64,000 bases of DNA from Nostoc sp. PCC 7524 (GTDB taxonomy: Bacteria; Cyanobacteriota; Cyanobacteriia; Cyanobacteriales; Nostocaceae). Location: NCBI RefSeq assembly GCF_000316645.1, contig NC_019684.1, positions 3,749,501-3,813,500 on the forward strand, in the 5' to 3' direction. A program made the position numbers and the translations under genes. This document shows positions 53,092 through 62,218 of this stretch, piece after piece. Below the pieces are notes generated by a model, which saw only the letters and a list, made by a program, of their open reading frames with translations, made no database searches and was not told the DNA's origin. Every line of letters begins with the position of its first letter. Position 1 is the stretch's first letter.

Positions 53092-55326
53092 CTACCCCCC
53101 TGGCACACAACCATGAACCAACGGTAACAAAGGCCCCAATTGCTCTTGCCCATTCACCGCTAAATCGCTGTGACACAAATAAATTCTCTCAGACACACGC
53201 CCAAGTAAATCTTGCAAAATCCTCTGCAATCGTTCCTCCTCAGCCAATTTCTCATCTTCTGCCGTCCAAGGCTGCCCCAGCCTATCTTGCAGGAAAAACG
53301 GCGCACCAAACAAAGTCGCTGCCCCACCTTTAGCCCATAAGGGTGAACCAGCATCCAGCCAAAAGTGCCAACGGTGAAATCTTCTACTAGCACGATATTG
53401 GAAGATAGTAGCTAAAGTGATAGCCTTCCTAGTTGTGCCGATGGAACGCAGGGGATAGGGGTTAGCGGTAATTGTCCCTCGTCGCAGCAGTTGAATGAAT
53501 TCAGCGATGGGAGTGCTGAGTGGGGAGTCAGGAGAGTTTGAAGTGGTTTGTTTTAACCTCGTGTCAATTTCCCAGTAGTGTTGGGCAGTTTCGAGTAATT
53601 CTCTCAGGGCTGCTAGTTGCTCGTAGGGAAGGTTACTACCATTCCATAAAAAGCGTTGAATTGCCCTATCTAAGAGGGATATGGGGCTAGGAATCAAACG
53701 CAATTCTTGCTGCGATCGCTGCTGTTCTAACCATTGTAAAATCTCGGTGTAAGCTGTAGTAGCAGCATAACCAATACGATCCCAACGCTCAAAGGTTGTG
53801 ACTGGTAGCAAGTTAGGATGTTCTGGATGGGGGACAAAGCAGTAATCTGCTATTAATCCTGCTCTAACTGGGTCAATTTTAGTGCTGAGTGGAGAGTGCT
53901 GAGTGGGGAGTTCTGAAGGGATGTCTGATGGTTCTGATTGTCTACTCAAGACAACTAACATCTCAGCTACAGCATCCCGGTCTACCAAGCGTCCTAAACC
54001 GGGGTAGACTAAGGCCAGCATGGTGAGTAATGCCCGAATGACTGGGGAACTAATCAGGGGACGTTGGTCATTAAGTGACTCGACAGGGATATTTTGCTTA
54101 GTGAGAATTTCTACTAGAGTATAACGAGCGATCGCATCTAAACCAGGGGCAATAATTGCTACATCTTCTGCTGCTACTTGTCCTGATTTGATCGCATGAC
54201 CAATGACTTCTGCTGTTTGCCGTAATAGTTGCGAACGCGATGTGGTTTGAATCGATTGCACCACTGTTGGTAAATCCGACAATACCATTTGTGTGGTGAT
54301 TGATTCTACCATTGGTGCAGCTAGTCTATCAGCTAGAGAGTCCGCCGCCGGACTACTCAAATGTTCTACTTGACAGCGACTCGCTAACCCTGCCATATAA
54401 TCGGGATCTGCCCCTAATCCCAATCGCACCCCACCATCAGGATTGTAGCTAAACGCGCCTACTGCCCCTTGATCTAGTAGCAACTCTAACAAATTCCGCA
54501 CCACCCCCGGATATTCATCCACATCATCCGCCAATACTGCTTGATAACGGCTGGCTAGATGCTGTTGGTAATGCTCATTGGTTAATAAATGCTGAGTGTA
54601 AAGTTCCGTGATAATTCCATATGTCAGAAATCCCCTTTCTAAACACCAATTCCGCCAATCTATGAGTAAAGATGCCAGAAATTCCGGCTCTAGATTCACA
54701 GATGGTTCATTTATAGCTGATTGTAAAATCCCAGCAATACCCTCACAAGCTGTACCACTGTAAGCCGCTAACTGCATCAAGTCTAAAATGCGCCTAACTA
54801 AGCGGTACTCATTCACTCCCGCACGACGTAATGTTTCTTCGTCTAAGTGCGCCTTCCAGAGTTTTGTTGCTAGTTCTTGCTCAGTTTCAGGACGCAAGCG
54901 TACAGGAAATTGTGCCTTTAGATTCAACAATTCAATTAGTAAAGGCCAAAATAAGATAACGTCGTCTTGAAAAAAACCTAATGGAGTTTTCACCCGCACT
55001 GGATATTTTCCTTGGGTATTGGTAACAATTTTATCACCTAATTCTCTGCGATTATCATCATTAGCAGCCAAACACAAAACCCCTGGTTTTGCGTGCTGAA
55101 TCAATAAAGATGGTAGCGTGTAAGTGCTTGCATTCAATTTTGCTTTTTTAGTATAAAATAATTCATATATTTGCTTTTCATTTTGTAGCCAATGACAAAA
55201 TTTTGTCACTAAGCGGGTAGTCTTACCACTGCGACTACTACCAACAATCCAAACAGAATGACCAACCACCAACTCTCTCCTTAACAGATTTATTTTTATA
55301 CCTTGCGTTAATTTAAGGATAATCAT
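53092..55326 (-). CDS. UvrD/AddB-like SF1 helicase-family ATPase
   Basis: 744 residues from the ATG at 55324-55326. Walker A GSSRSGKTT (29-37) near the N-terminus and a Walker B-like VLADDVDEYPGV (about 267) place it with superfamily 1 helicase/nuclease proteins of the UvrD, RecB or AddB type; other helicase motifs are weaker, so it may be a degenerate ATPase. It carries SDLPTVVQSIQTTSRSQLLR and VAIIAPGLDAIARYTL, comparable to AddB-like helicase halves. Two stretches (TQHSPLSTK and NSPDSPLSTP) are in-frame heptamer insertions. Role in recombination or repair is inferred. Divergent from pcxA. Confidence 0.65.
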   Translation of the reverse strand: MIILKLTQGIKINLLRRELVVGHSVWIVGSSRSGKTTRLVTKFCHWLQNEKQIYELFYTKKAKLNASTYTLPSLLIQHAKPGVLCLAANDDNRRELGDKIVTNTQGKYPVRVKTPLGFFQDDVILFWPLLIELLNLKAQFPVRLRPETEQELATKLWKAHLDEETLRRAGVNEYRLVRRILDLMQLAAYSGTACEGIAGILQSAINEPSVNLEPEFLASLLIDWRNWCLERGFLTYGIITELYTQHLLTNEHYQQHLASRYQAVLADDVDEYPGVVRNLLELLLDQGAVGAFSYNPDGGVRLGLGADPDYMAGLASRCQVEHLSSPAADSLADRLAAPMVESITTQMVLSDLPTVVQSIQTTSRSQLLRQTAEVIGHAIKSGQVAAEDVAIIAPGLDAIARYTLVEILTKQNIPVESLNDQRPLISSPVIRALLTMLALVYPGLGRLVDRDAVAEMLVVLSRQSEPSDIPSELPTQHSPLSTKIDPVRAGLIADYCFVPHPEHPNLLPVTTFERWDRIGYAATTAYTEILQWLEQQRSQQELRLIPSPISLLDRAIQRFLWNGSNLPYEQLAALRELLETAQHYWEIDTRLKQTTSNSPDSPLSTPIAEFIQLLRRGTITANPYPLRSIGTTRKAITLATIFQYRASRRFHRWHFWLDAGSPLWAKGGAATLFGAPFFLQDRLGQPWTAEDEKLAEEERLQRILQDLLGRVSERIYLCHSDLAVNGQEQLGPLLPLVHGCVPGG
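53509..53540. repeat. in-frame heptamer insertion 1 in the SF1-like gene
   Basis: GAGTGCTGAGTGGGGAGTC units within the reading frame encode SPDSPLST-like residues between two helices. Confidence 0.65.
53878..53915. repeat. in-frame heptamer insertion 2 in the SF1-like gene
   Basis: GTGCTGAGTGGAGAGTGCTGAGTGGGGAG within the frame encodes the TQHSPLST stretch; almost the same sequence as insertion 1. Confidence 0.65.
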
Positions 55327-55362
55327 CAAAACGCAATCAAGAATATTAGCTGATTAACCCCG

Positions 55363-56757
55363 ATGAAAAATTCTGTCTTTGACCAAAAAATCTATCCTTT
55401 TTTACTGTCTACTTACCGATGGTATTTACGTACACCAGAACGTTCTCTAGAAGAAGCTCACAAAGCAGCTTTAAAAATTAAAGCTATAGAAGATGAATAT
55501 TTTCAAGGTAATAAAATAGACTTCGATTCAGCCATCTATAGCAGCAGTGTGATGGATTATTTCGAGTCTGATTTAAAGAAACAATTAAAATTAGTCAGGA
55601 TGCGTCTGACTGAATTTAAGTTCAGTCGTTGGTTTTCCAACGAATCTCACCAAAAAGCTGCCCATAAAGCTGGTATAGAGTATCCTAGCTCTACTATAAT
55701 TCTTGAAAAATTAAAATTTATTGATGAAGTCACCTCAAAATACACTAATTTTGAGCAAGGAACAACTTATTCACCTGTTAGCAACCAGTCGCCAACCCTT
55801 GCCACTGAATCCGTTCAGAATCAGAACAAGTCAATTACCGCTTCTCCAGAGATTACCCAATTCAACAAAAATGATTTGGTTGAACGCATATACGCACCGA
55901 CATCACCACCACAATTAGCCAAACAGAATATAGAACCTAATAAAAAAACACGCCGAAAAGCTGATTCAATGGGTATCTTACCCCGTTCGATTTTAAGCAC
56001 TATTGGTCGGCTGCAAATTGAATTAGATCCCAACTCCGAACAAGATGTTGTGCAGAATTTTCGGCAAGCTCAAAGAAGAACTATCATATCTATTAGATTT
56101 ATATTATTACTTATTATTATACCTCTTTTAACCCATCAGTTATCAAAAGCATTAATTGTAGGGCCACTTGTTGATCGCTTTAGAAGCTCTCAAGCAGAGC
56201 AAATATTTCTCAATGCTGAAATGGAAGAAGAAGCCCTCATTACCCTGCAAAGATTTGAAGAACGAATGAAGTTTGAAAACTTCATTAGTAATGCTCCTCC
56301 TCTTTCCCCAGAAGAGATGGAAATTAAAATGCAAGCCAAAGCTCGTGAAGTTGCCAATGAGTTTCGAGGTGAAAGTGCCAATGCTATTAAAAATGTTTTT
56401 TCTGACATTTTTTCTGTAGGTGCATTTATTTGGTTGCTGCTCGTTAGCAAGTCTTCCATTATGGTGCTAAAAGATTTTTTTGATAATGTTGTGTACGGTC
56501 TAAGTGACAGTGCTAAAGCATTTATTATTATTTTGTTTACCGATGTCTTTGTGGGATTTCACTCACCTCATGGCTGGGAAGTAATTCTGGAAGGTGTATC
56601 TCGTCACTGGGGTTTACCAGCAAATCGAGACTTTATTTTCTTATTTATTGCTACTTTCCCAGTGATTTTAGATACCATATTTAAATACTGGATATTCCGC
56701 TATCTCAACCGGATATCACCTTCCGCAGTTGCTACCTACCACAATATGAACGAGTAG
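55363..56757 (+). CDS. pcxA: proton extrusion protein PcxA (CemA family)
   Basis: 464 residues. N-terminal region with RTPERSLEEAHKAALKIKAI, a variable Ser/Thr/Gln linker (about 140-190), then the CemA core: TM1 with SIRFILLLIIIPLLTHQLSK, a Glu-rich loop, and three further helices ending in FIATFPVILDTIFKYWIFRYLNR and the conserved SPSAVATYHNMNE tail. Synechocystis PcxA is needed for light-driven proton release and supports inorganic carbon uptake; the chloroplast homologue is CemA. It sits in the cytoplasmic membrane. A palindromic repeat directly after the stop may terminate transcription. Confidence 0.93.
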   Translation: MKNSVFDQKIYPFLLSTYRWYLRTPERSLEEAHKAALKIKAIEDEYFQGNKIDFDSAIYSSSVMDYFESDLKKQLKLVRMRLTEFKFSRWFSNESHQKAAHKAGIEYPSSTIILEKLKFIDEVTSKYTNFEQGTTYSPVSNQSPTLATESVQNQNKSITASPEITQFNKNDLVERIYAPTSPPQLAKQNIEPNKKTRRKADSMGILPRSILSTIGRLQIELDPNSEQDVVQNFRQAQRRTIISIRFILLLIIIPLLTHQLSKALIVGPLVDRFRSSQAEQIFLNAEMEEEALITLQRFEERMKFENFISNAPPLSPEEMEIKMQAKAREVANEFRGESANAIKNVFSDIFSVGAFIWLLLVSKSSIMVLKDFFDNVVYGLSDSAKAFIIILFTDVFVGFHSPHGWEVILEGVSRHWGLPANRDFIFLFIATFPVILDTIFKYWIFRYLNRISPSAVATYHNMNE

Positions 56758-56768
56758 TCACGCCAGTA

Positions 56769-56827
56769 GGGTGCGTCAGTGAGAGAAAACCTAACTGCAC
56801 CAAGAAATTATTTGTACTGACGCACCC
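56769..56827. repeat. palindromic dispersed repeat, copy 2
   Basis: Perfect 12-bp arms GGGTGCGTCAGT (56769-56780) and ACTGACGCACCC (56816-56827). Its middle, reversed, matches that of the 10273-10328 copy (AATAATTTCT, AGTTAGGTT). It lies between the pcxA stop and the right end of the IS element. Confidence 0.8.
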
Positions 56828-56836
56828 TTGTATATT

Positions 56837-56859
56837 GAGAGAAGTAGTGACGTTCTCTC
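56837..56859 (-). ncRNA. right-end hairpin, probable 3' part of a TnpB guide RNA
   Basis: Stem GAGAGAA/TTCTCTC immediately after the tnpB stop. In related elements the transcript of the tnpB 3' end and right end forms the omega RNA, and the DNA just beyond the end is the guide. Here that would begin TATACAAGGGTGCGTC on the minus strand. Inferred by analogy. Confidence 0.5.
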
Positions 56860-56862
56860 CCG

Positions 56863-58155
56863 TTAACCTTGCGGTATAACGGTAGCTTCTAATCTAGAAC
56901 CAGATAGTTGAGAACCATCAAATTCTAAAAAAGCTTCGCGTTTCACAGGCTGGGCAACCCCGAAGCCTCCACGCGCAGGCAAGATGAGTCCCACCTCGCT
57001 AATTGCCCGATCTAAAATGTTGACTGCGGCGTTTTCATCTCTATCCATCAATAATCCACATTTCGGACAATGATGCAAGCGAACAGAGAGAGTTTTCGGG
57101 ACTTTTTGGCCACAGCCAGAACAATTCTGCGAAGTAGAATGAGGATTAACTTTAACTACTCGGACACCGCGTTTGACCGCCACTGCCTCCAAGATATTGA
57201 TAAATGCCCCCCATGCAGCATCCAGAATTGATTTACTCAATTTTGTTCTAACAAGACCTTTGATATTCAGGTCTTCTACTGCGATTAAGTCAAAATTTTT
57301 AACTAATTTGTGTGCTGCTTTGTAATGAAAATCTTTTCTCTGACGCTCAATTTTTTGATGAATTCTGGCTATGTGGTTTTTCTTTTTAGCTTGTCGCCGA
57401 GAACCTTTTTGTTGACGAGCTAGTTGACGTTGTTGTCGTGCTAAGTGATGTTGAGTGCGACGATAAATCTGTGGAATAGGCACTGTATCACCGTCTGATG
57501 TCGTCAAAAATTCTTTTAGCCCAACATCAATCCCTACAGCAGATTTAACCTCATCCAGTGGTAATAATTGCGGCACAGAATCATCTTGCATAGAAATGCA
57601 GCAGTACCATCCATCAGCTTTGCACACAATCGTACAAGTTTTGAGTACAAAGCCCTGTGGTAATGGTCGGTGTAAGATGACTGGCATCTCACCAATTTTA
57701 CTCAACTTTAATCTACCATCTTGAAGTTTAGCACCTGCCTTTGGGCAATTCACTCGTGGGAAAACAAAAGACCTTAATTCCCCAGGTTTTTTAAATCTAG
57801 GGCGACCACCGCGTTTTCCTGATGCGTCAGGAATTAACCACCTTTCCCACGCTTGATTTAAACGCTGCAAATTGATTTGCTGAGATTCTGCCCAGATATT
57901 TTTGTACTCAGGAAATAGTATTTTCGTTTGCTTTAAATCTGCTTGTTGAGTATAGTAATTAACTCGCTGTGGGATTTCTCCAATTGGTTCACTAACTATT
58001 GAACATCGGTCAATTTGACAATGACTTCTGTTAAGTGCATCTAACCTCTGCCCCAATGAGTAATTCCAATGACGGCGTAGTAGCTCTAATGTATTTGACA
58101 TCAAAGCTATTTGCGCGGCACTGGGTAAAATTCGGTAACAGTAAGTTAGAATCAT
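56863..58155 (-). CDS. tnpB: RNA-guided nuclease TnpB of the IS element
   Basis: 430 residues from the ATG at 58153-58155 (the longest frame begins 30 bases earlier). The RuvC-like acidic triad is present: Asp in VGIDVGLKEFL, Glu in IAVEDLNIKGL and Asp in LLMDRDENAAVNIL, with a four-cysteine zinc finger (CSGCG...CPKCG) between the last two. The N-terminus (NTLELLRRHWNYSLGQRLDALN) is the usual helical region. Nothing is truncated, so it may be active, cutting DNA next to a target-adjacent motif and helping retain the element. Divergent from tnpA, 30 bp apart. Confidence 0.9.
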   Translation of the reverse strand: MILTYCYRILPSAAQIALMSNTLELLRRHWNYSLGQRLDALNRSHCQIDRCSIVSEPIGEIPQRVNYYTQQADLKQTKILFPEYKNIWAESQQINLQRLNQAWERWLIPDASGKRGGRPRFKKPGELRSFVFPRVNCPKAGAKLQDGRLKLSKIGEMPVILHRPLPQGFVLKTCTIVCKADGWYCCISMQDDSVPQLLPLDEVKSAVGIDVGLKEFLTTSDGDTVPIPQIYRRTQHHLARQQRQLARQQKGSRRQAKKKNHIARIHQKIERQRKDFHYKAAHKLVKNFDLIAVEDLNIKGLVRTKLSKSILDAAWGAFINILEAVAVKRGVRVVKVNPHSTSQNCSGCGQKVPKTLSVRLHHCPKCGLLMDRDENAAVNILDRAISEVGLILPARGGFGVAQPVKREAFLEFDGSQLSGSRLEATVIPQG

Positions 58156-58185
58156 ATTGATAATTATATTACTTATTGCTAACAA

Positions 58186-58599
58186 ATGGAAGAGTTATAT
58201 GATAAAGGTTTTCGCTCAGTTTACTCTCTTACTGCTCATATAGTTTTTGTGACTAAATACAGAAAGAAAGTTATTAATGAGGCTATGCTGTCTAGGCTGG
58301 CAGATATATTTAAAGATACCTGTGCTAAATGGGAATGCACATTAGTAGAATTTAACGGTGAAGTTGATCATGTACATTTACTCATTCGTTACCATCCACA
58401 AGTTGAACTCAGCAAATTTATTGCTAATCTCAAAACTGTTTCTAGTCGATTAATTCGTAAAGAGTTTGAATCTATTTTGAGCCAAGTGTATACAAAATCT
58501 GTGCTGTGGACAGGTTCTTACTTTGTTGCTAGTTGTGGTGGGGTCACAGTTGAGCAGTTAAAACAATATGTGCAGCAACAACAATCACCTCAAAAATAA
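58186..58599 (+). CDS. tnpA: IS200/IS605 TnpA Y1 transposase
   Basis: 137 residues, full length for the family. HUH motif in GEVDHVHLLIRYHP (His-x-His) and the nucleophilic Tyr in EQLKQYVQQQQ near the C-terminus; FVASCGGVTVEQLKQYV is typical. It excises and inserts single-stranded DNA after recognising end hairpins. The opening VYSLTAHIVFVTKYRKKV is diagnostic. Intact, so the element could still move. Confidence 0.93.
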   Translation: MEELYDKGFRSVYSLTAHIVFVTKYRKKVINEAMLSRLADIFKDTCAKWECTLVEFNGEVDHVHLLIRYHPQVELSKFIANLKTVSSRLIRKEFESILSQVYTKSVLWTGSYFVASCGGVTVEQLKQYVQQQQSPQK

Positions 58600-58630
58600 G
58601 GATTCACTTTGTTCAGTTACAAAATGTTTG

Positions 58631-58680
58631 CCTCAATTCCCCACCCATCAACCTTTGGTATGATGGGCGACCCCTTGAGG
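58631..58680. other. left-end hairpin of the IS element
   Basis: CCTCAA (58631-58636) pairs with TTGAGG at 58675-58680, and CCCATCA with TGATGGG inside. An irregular stem at the tnpA side of the element is what TnpA would recognise. The outer boundary lies a few bases beyond and cannot be fixed by eye. Confidence 0.65.
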
Positions 58681-58701
58681 CTTTTGGTTGGTATTCCCTA
58701 A

Positions 58702-61700
58702 TCAGACCTGAACCCGATCTTTATTGGCTTGTGTCGTCATATTTTTGTGAATTGTGTGTGATTTACGTCCAGAAATATCATGTAGCAAACCCATCAATGC
58801 GGGGACAACTGTAGGAGTTAAAACCGTGGAAAATGCTAAACCACCAGTGAGGACGATACCTAATCCCTGATACAGTTCTGAACCTTGTCCTGGTAGCACT
58901 GCCAAGGGTAACATTCCTAACACACTTGTTCCAGCAGACATGAAAATTGCTCGCAGGCGATCGCTGGTAGCATTATACAGAGATGTATCATAATCCTCCC
59001 CTGCTTGCTGTAGTTGTAAGGCTCTATCGACTAACAGAATGGCGTTGTTGACGACTATACCCGTGAGAATTACAAACCCTAACGCCGTAATCATATCTAA
59101 CGCTACATTCATTCCCGGAATGTTGTTAGCAATCACTAGACTCAACAATGCGCCACTCATCCCCATAGGTACAGTCGCCATAATTACTACTGGGTAAAGG
59201 AATGAACGATACAACGCCACCAGTAATAAATAAGTAATGAAAATCGAAAACACAAACGCTAAGGCTAGTTCGGTGACAGTTGTCGCTAATTGGTCGGCTG
59301 AACCTGCCAATTCTAGACTGTAACCTGGGGGGAGACTTGCACGTAAAGGTGCTAAAATTTCCGCTTCGGTACGTTCCACCAGTGTACCCAGAGGCGCATC
59401 GGGTGCAACGGAGACAGTCAGGCTAATTGAACGTTCTAAATTAACGTGATTAATGACATCTGGCCCTGTGGTTTCTTGAATTTCTGCCACGTCACCGAGT
59501 TGTACCTGTCGCCCTTGGGCATAGAGTGGTAATTGTCGCAGTTGTTCTGGGGTTTCGACGGCTGTGTTTTGCAGTTCTACTGACACGTCGAGTTCTTCTT
59601 TGCCATCAATATAATTAGAGGCGATGCGTCCCCCTAAAGCAGCCTCTACCATTGAGCCAATTTCGGCTTCTGAGAGTCCTACTTCCGCTAGACGTTCACG
59701 GTTGGGAATCACTTGGAGTTCTCCGGCACCGGCTACGAAGTTAGAACGGACATTCTGCACGCCAGGAAGTTGGCGTAATTGGGCTGTAATTTGCTTTTCT
59801 AAATCACCCAACTGATTTAAGTCAGCCCCCACAATATCCACTTCAAATTCCTTACCAGGGTCGCGGAAAATCGATATCCGTGTTGGTACGATAAAACGAT
59901 AACCAGCAAAGTTACTGCTGGCGGCGCGTAACCGATTTACCATTTCTGCTAGACCTGTAGTAGTGGCAAATTCTGGTTTTAAGATAGTGGCAATTCCCCG
60001 TAATGCCCCTGGACGGTCAACGTATAAAATACGGTCTACTTCTGGTTGCGATCGCAAAAATTCCCGTATCGGTTCAGATTGGCGGATGGCTTCCGGGATG
60101 CTTGTCCCCGGTAAAGGTTCAGCCCTCACTACTACTAAGTTACGATTGCCTTCCGGTAAATAATCAGCAGGTGGTAGTAATAAAACACTGATGACTAATA
60201 ACACTACAGGAATTGACAGCACCAGCAACCGTCTACCAACCCGCTTACGTCCTAATGACCAACTTACCGTAGAGGCGAGAAAGTTTTCTAATTTGCCCTG
60301 GAAATGTCGAAACACCACAGAAGTTTGAGCAACGGTACGTTCTAACCAATTACCGCCCCGATATTCTCCCCCTGCCATCATTTGCATTGCTTCTGATTGC
60401 TTGAGGAACAATCCCGACAGCATAGGAACTAGGGTTAAAGCAGCAAATAGGGAAAAGAGGGAAGAAGCAGAAAGGGCGATCGCCATATCAGCATACAGTC
60501 GTCCGGCTTCACCCGTAACCATAATTAGAGGTGCAAATACCACCACGTTGGTTAAGGTAGAACCCAGCATTGCCCCCCAAACTTCCTGCGTTCCCTCAAT
60601 TGCTGCCCGCATGGGACTTTTACCCTGTTGCATCTGGGTGAAGATATTTTCAATCACCACGATCGCATTATCGACAACCATACCCACAGCAAAGGCCAGC
60701 CCTGCCAAACTGATAATGTTGAGGCTTCGTCCTAACGCAGACATGACAATAAACACCATTACCAGGGTTGTAGGAATGGTAATTGCTACTACTGCCACGG
60801 TACGCATTGAGCCGAGGAACAAAATCAAGACGATGGTAGCGAGTAACGCCCCGGTGACTAAGTTACCTTGGACAAAGGCTACTGATTGATTAATATATTG
60901 ACTTTCATCGTAGTTGTAAGCAAAGCGAATCCCTTGATTTTGTTGATCAAACTCCGCTTGCAGTGCAGTGATCTCCTTCCTTACACCCTTAGCCACCTCT
61001 GGCACATTCGCCCCGATTTGGCGAATTACCCCAATGGCTACCCCTGGTTTCCCGTTAAATATCAAAGCACTATCTTGGGGTTTGCGTCCCATCTGTACCT
61101 GTGCCACATCCCGCAGGTAAACTGTACCTGATTCGTCACGACGCAAGACAAAACCCTCAATTTCGGATAAATCTTGTGAGCGGCTGACGGTGCGGACTCT
61201 GTATTCTCTGCGTCCTAAAATTAAGGGGCCGCCCCGGATATCACGGTTATTATCTCTGAGTACCCGGACGACATCACCGATAGTTAAATTGCGATCGCTT
61301 AATGCCTTCGGATCAACTTGTACCTCTACTTCCCGTTCTTGTCCACCCACTAACAAAAATTGTCCTGTTCCCTGCACTCGCCGCAATCTGGGAATCACCA
61401 CTTCTTCAGCTAAATCTCGATAGCGGTTAGAATCTGGCTCAAAACCGTCCTTGGTATCAAAAGGAATCCACATCATTGGGGAACTATTTGCACCCACCAT
61501 TTCCACACTCGATTCTTGGGCTTCTGGGGGTAAATTGTTCACCTGCTGCAAACGGTTGATCACATCAATCATCCGTTCCTGGACATTAGCATTTTGGGCA
61601 AATTCCAGAGTAATGCTACTACGTCCCGCACGGGAGTTACTGGTAATTTCCTGGACTCCCAGCACCTCTTCCATCTGTTCCTCAATGGGACGGGTGATTA

Positions 61701-61884
61701 AGTCTTCTACCTCTGATGGCCCTGCCCCTGGATAAGATGTAGTAATAGTAATTTCCGGGCGATCGCCTCCCGGTTGCAATTCCAAAGGCAACCTAAGTAG
61801 GGAGAATACACCCAAGATTGCCAATAAGCAGAATAAGACAAAAGTACCGTGTCGCCAACGTACAGCAGTTTCGATGAATTTCAT
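58702..61884 (-). CDS. RND efflux pump permease (AcrB/HAE1-like)
   Basis: 1060 residues, the usual RND length, with twelve expected transmembrane helices in two repeats. Signatures: VRWRHGTFVLFCLLAILGVF at the start, SSYPGAGPSEVED-like TTSYPGAGPSEVEDLITRP, the proton-relay helix LAFAVGMVVDNAIVVIENIF, and GSTLTNVVVFAPLI. It couples proton entry to export of drugs or other compounds from the periplasm or membrane. The adaptor gene lies upstream on the same strand, 334 bp away. No TolC-type channel is encoded here. The stop is close to the IS left end, but the gene is complete. Confidence 0.94.
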   Translation of the reverse strand: MKFIETAVRWRHGTFVLFCLLAILGVFSLLRLPLELQPGGDRPEITITTSYPGAGPSEVEDLITRPIEEQMEEVLGVQEITSNSRAGRSSITLEFAQNANVQERMIDVINRLQQVNNLPPEAQESSVEMVGANSSPMMWIPFDTKDGFEPDSNRYRDLAEEVVIPRLRRVQGTGQFLLVGGQEREVEVQVDPKALSDRNLTIGDVVRVLRDNNRDIRGGPLILGRREYRVRTVSRSQDLSEIEGFVLRRDESGTVYLRDVAQVQMGRKPQDSALIFNGKPGVAIGVIRQIGANVPEVAKGVRKEITALQAEFDQQNQGIRFAYNYDESQYINQSVAFVQGNLVTGALLATIVLILFLGSMRTVAVVAITIPTTLVMVFIVMSALGRSLNIISLAGLAFAVGMVVDNAIVVIENIFTQMQQGKSPMRAAIEGTQEVWGAMLGSTLTNVVVFAPLIMVTGEAGRLYADMAIALSASSLFSLFAALTLVPMLSGLFLKQSEAMQMMAGGEYRGGNWLERTVAQTSVVFRHFQGKLENFLASTVSWSLGRKRVGRRLLVLSIPVVLLVISVLLLPPADYLPEGNRNLVVVRAEPLPGTSIPEAIRQSEPIREFLRSQPEVDRILYVDRPGALRGIATILKPEFATTTGLAEMVNRLRAASSNFAGYRFIVPTRISIFRDPGKEFEVDIVGADLNQLGDLEKQITAQLRQLPGVQNVRSNFVAGAGELQVIPNRERLAEVGLSEAEIGSMVEAALGGRIASNYIDGKEELDVSVELQNTAVETPEQLRQLPLYAQGRQVQLGDVAEIQETTGPDVINHVNLERSISLTVSVAPDAPLGTLVERTEAEILAPLRASLPPGYSLELAGSADQLATTVTELALAFVFSIFITYLLLVALYRSFLYPVVIMATVPMGMSGALLSLVIANNIPGMNVALDMITALGFVILTGIVVNNAILLVDRALQLQQAGEDYDTSLYNATSDRLRAIFMSAGTSVLGMLPLAVLPGQGSELYQGLGIVLTGGLAFSTVLTPTVVPALMGLLHDISGRKSHTIHKNMTTQANKDRVQV

Positions 61885-62218
61885 ATAGGGGATTAGGGAT
61901 TGGGGACTGGGAATTGGGGCATAGGTGCAGTATGGTTTTAACCTCTCTCCAAACCTCTCTCCTACAAGGAGAGAGGCTTTGAGTATTACTCCCCTTCCCT
62001 ACAAGGGAAGGGGTTGGGGGTTAGGTCTGTATTGGAATTAACTGTAAACCACTACAAGGAATGTGTATTGGGCATTTAAGTAAGTCGGTGGGAAAAAATA
62101 CAACTATGTTAAGAAAAATAAACTAGGCTCAAACCCTCTTCCCTCCTGCCTCCTGCCTCCTGCCTTGCCATAGCGATAATTTTTAACACTAAGCTACTTA
62201 CTCTACCTCTGTCACCTG
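61885..62218. other. gap between RND adaptor and permease with hairpins and repeats
   Basis: 334 bp without a gene. Stems CCTCTCTCC/GGAGAGAGG (61954-61976) and CCCCTTCCCT/AAGGGAAGGGG (61991-62013), CCTCCTG repeats (about 62141-62163) and CACCTGT heptamers that end at the adaptor stop (to 62236). The hairpins could reduce read-through from adaptor to permease. Confidence 0.55.

Larger units (their letters stand above)
56835..58690 (-). mobile_element. IS200/IS605-family insertion sequence, apparently complete
   Basis: About 1.86 kb with divergent tnpA (right) and tnpB (left) and hairpins at both ends (56837-56859 beside tnpB; 58631-58680 beside tnpA). Both proteins keep their catalytic residues. 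The family moves by single-strand peel-and-paste without target duplication, so ends are judged from the hairpins. The boundary at the tnpB side is put at 56835 (…CTCTCAA on the minus strand, resembling the TTCAA end of ISDra2); the other boundary is only approximate. Confidence 0.8.

Noticed and set aside
60401..60889. 162-codon plus-strand frame antisense to the RND permease
   Set aside because: Shadow of a well-supported gene; no motif, Thr/Ile-rich composition reflects the complementary membrane helices.
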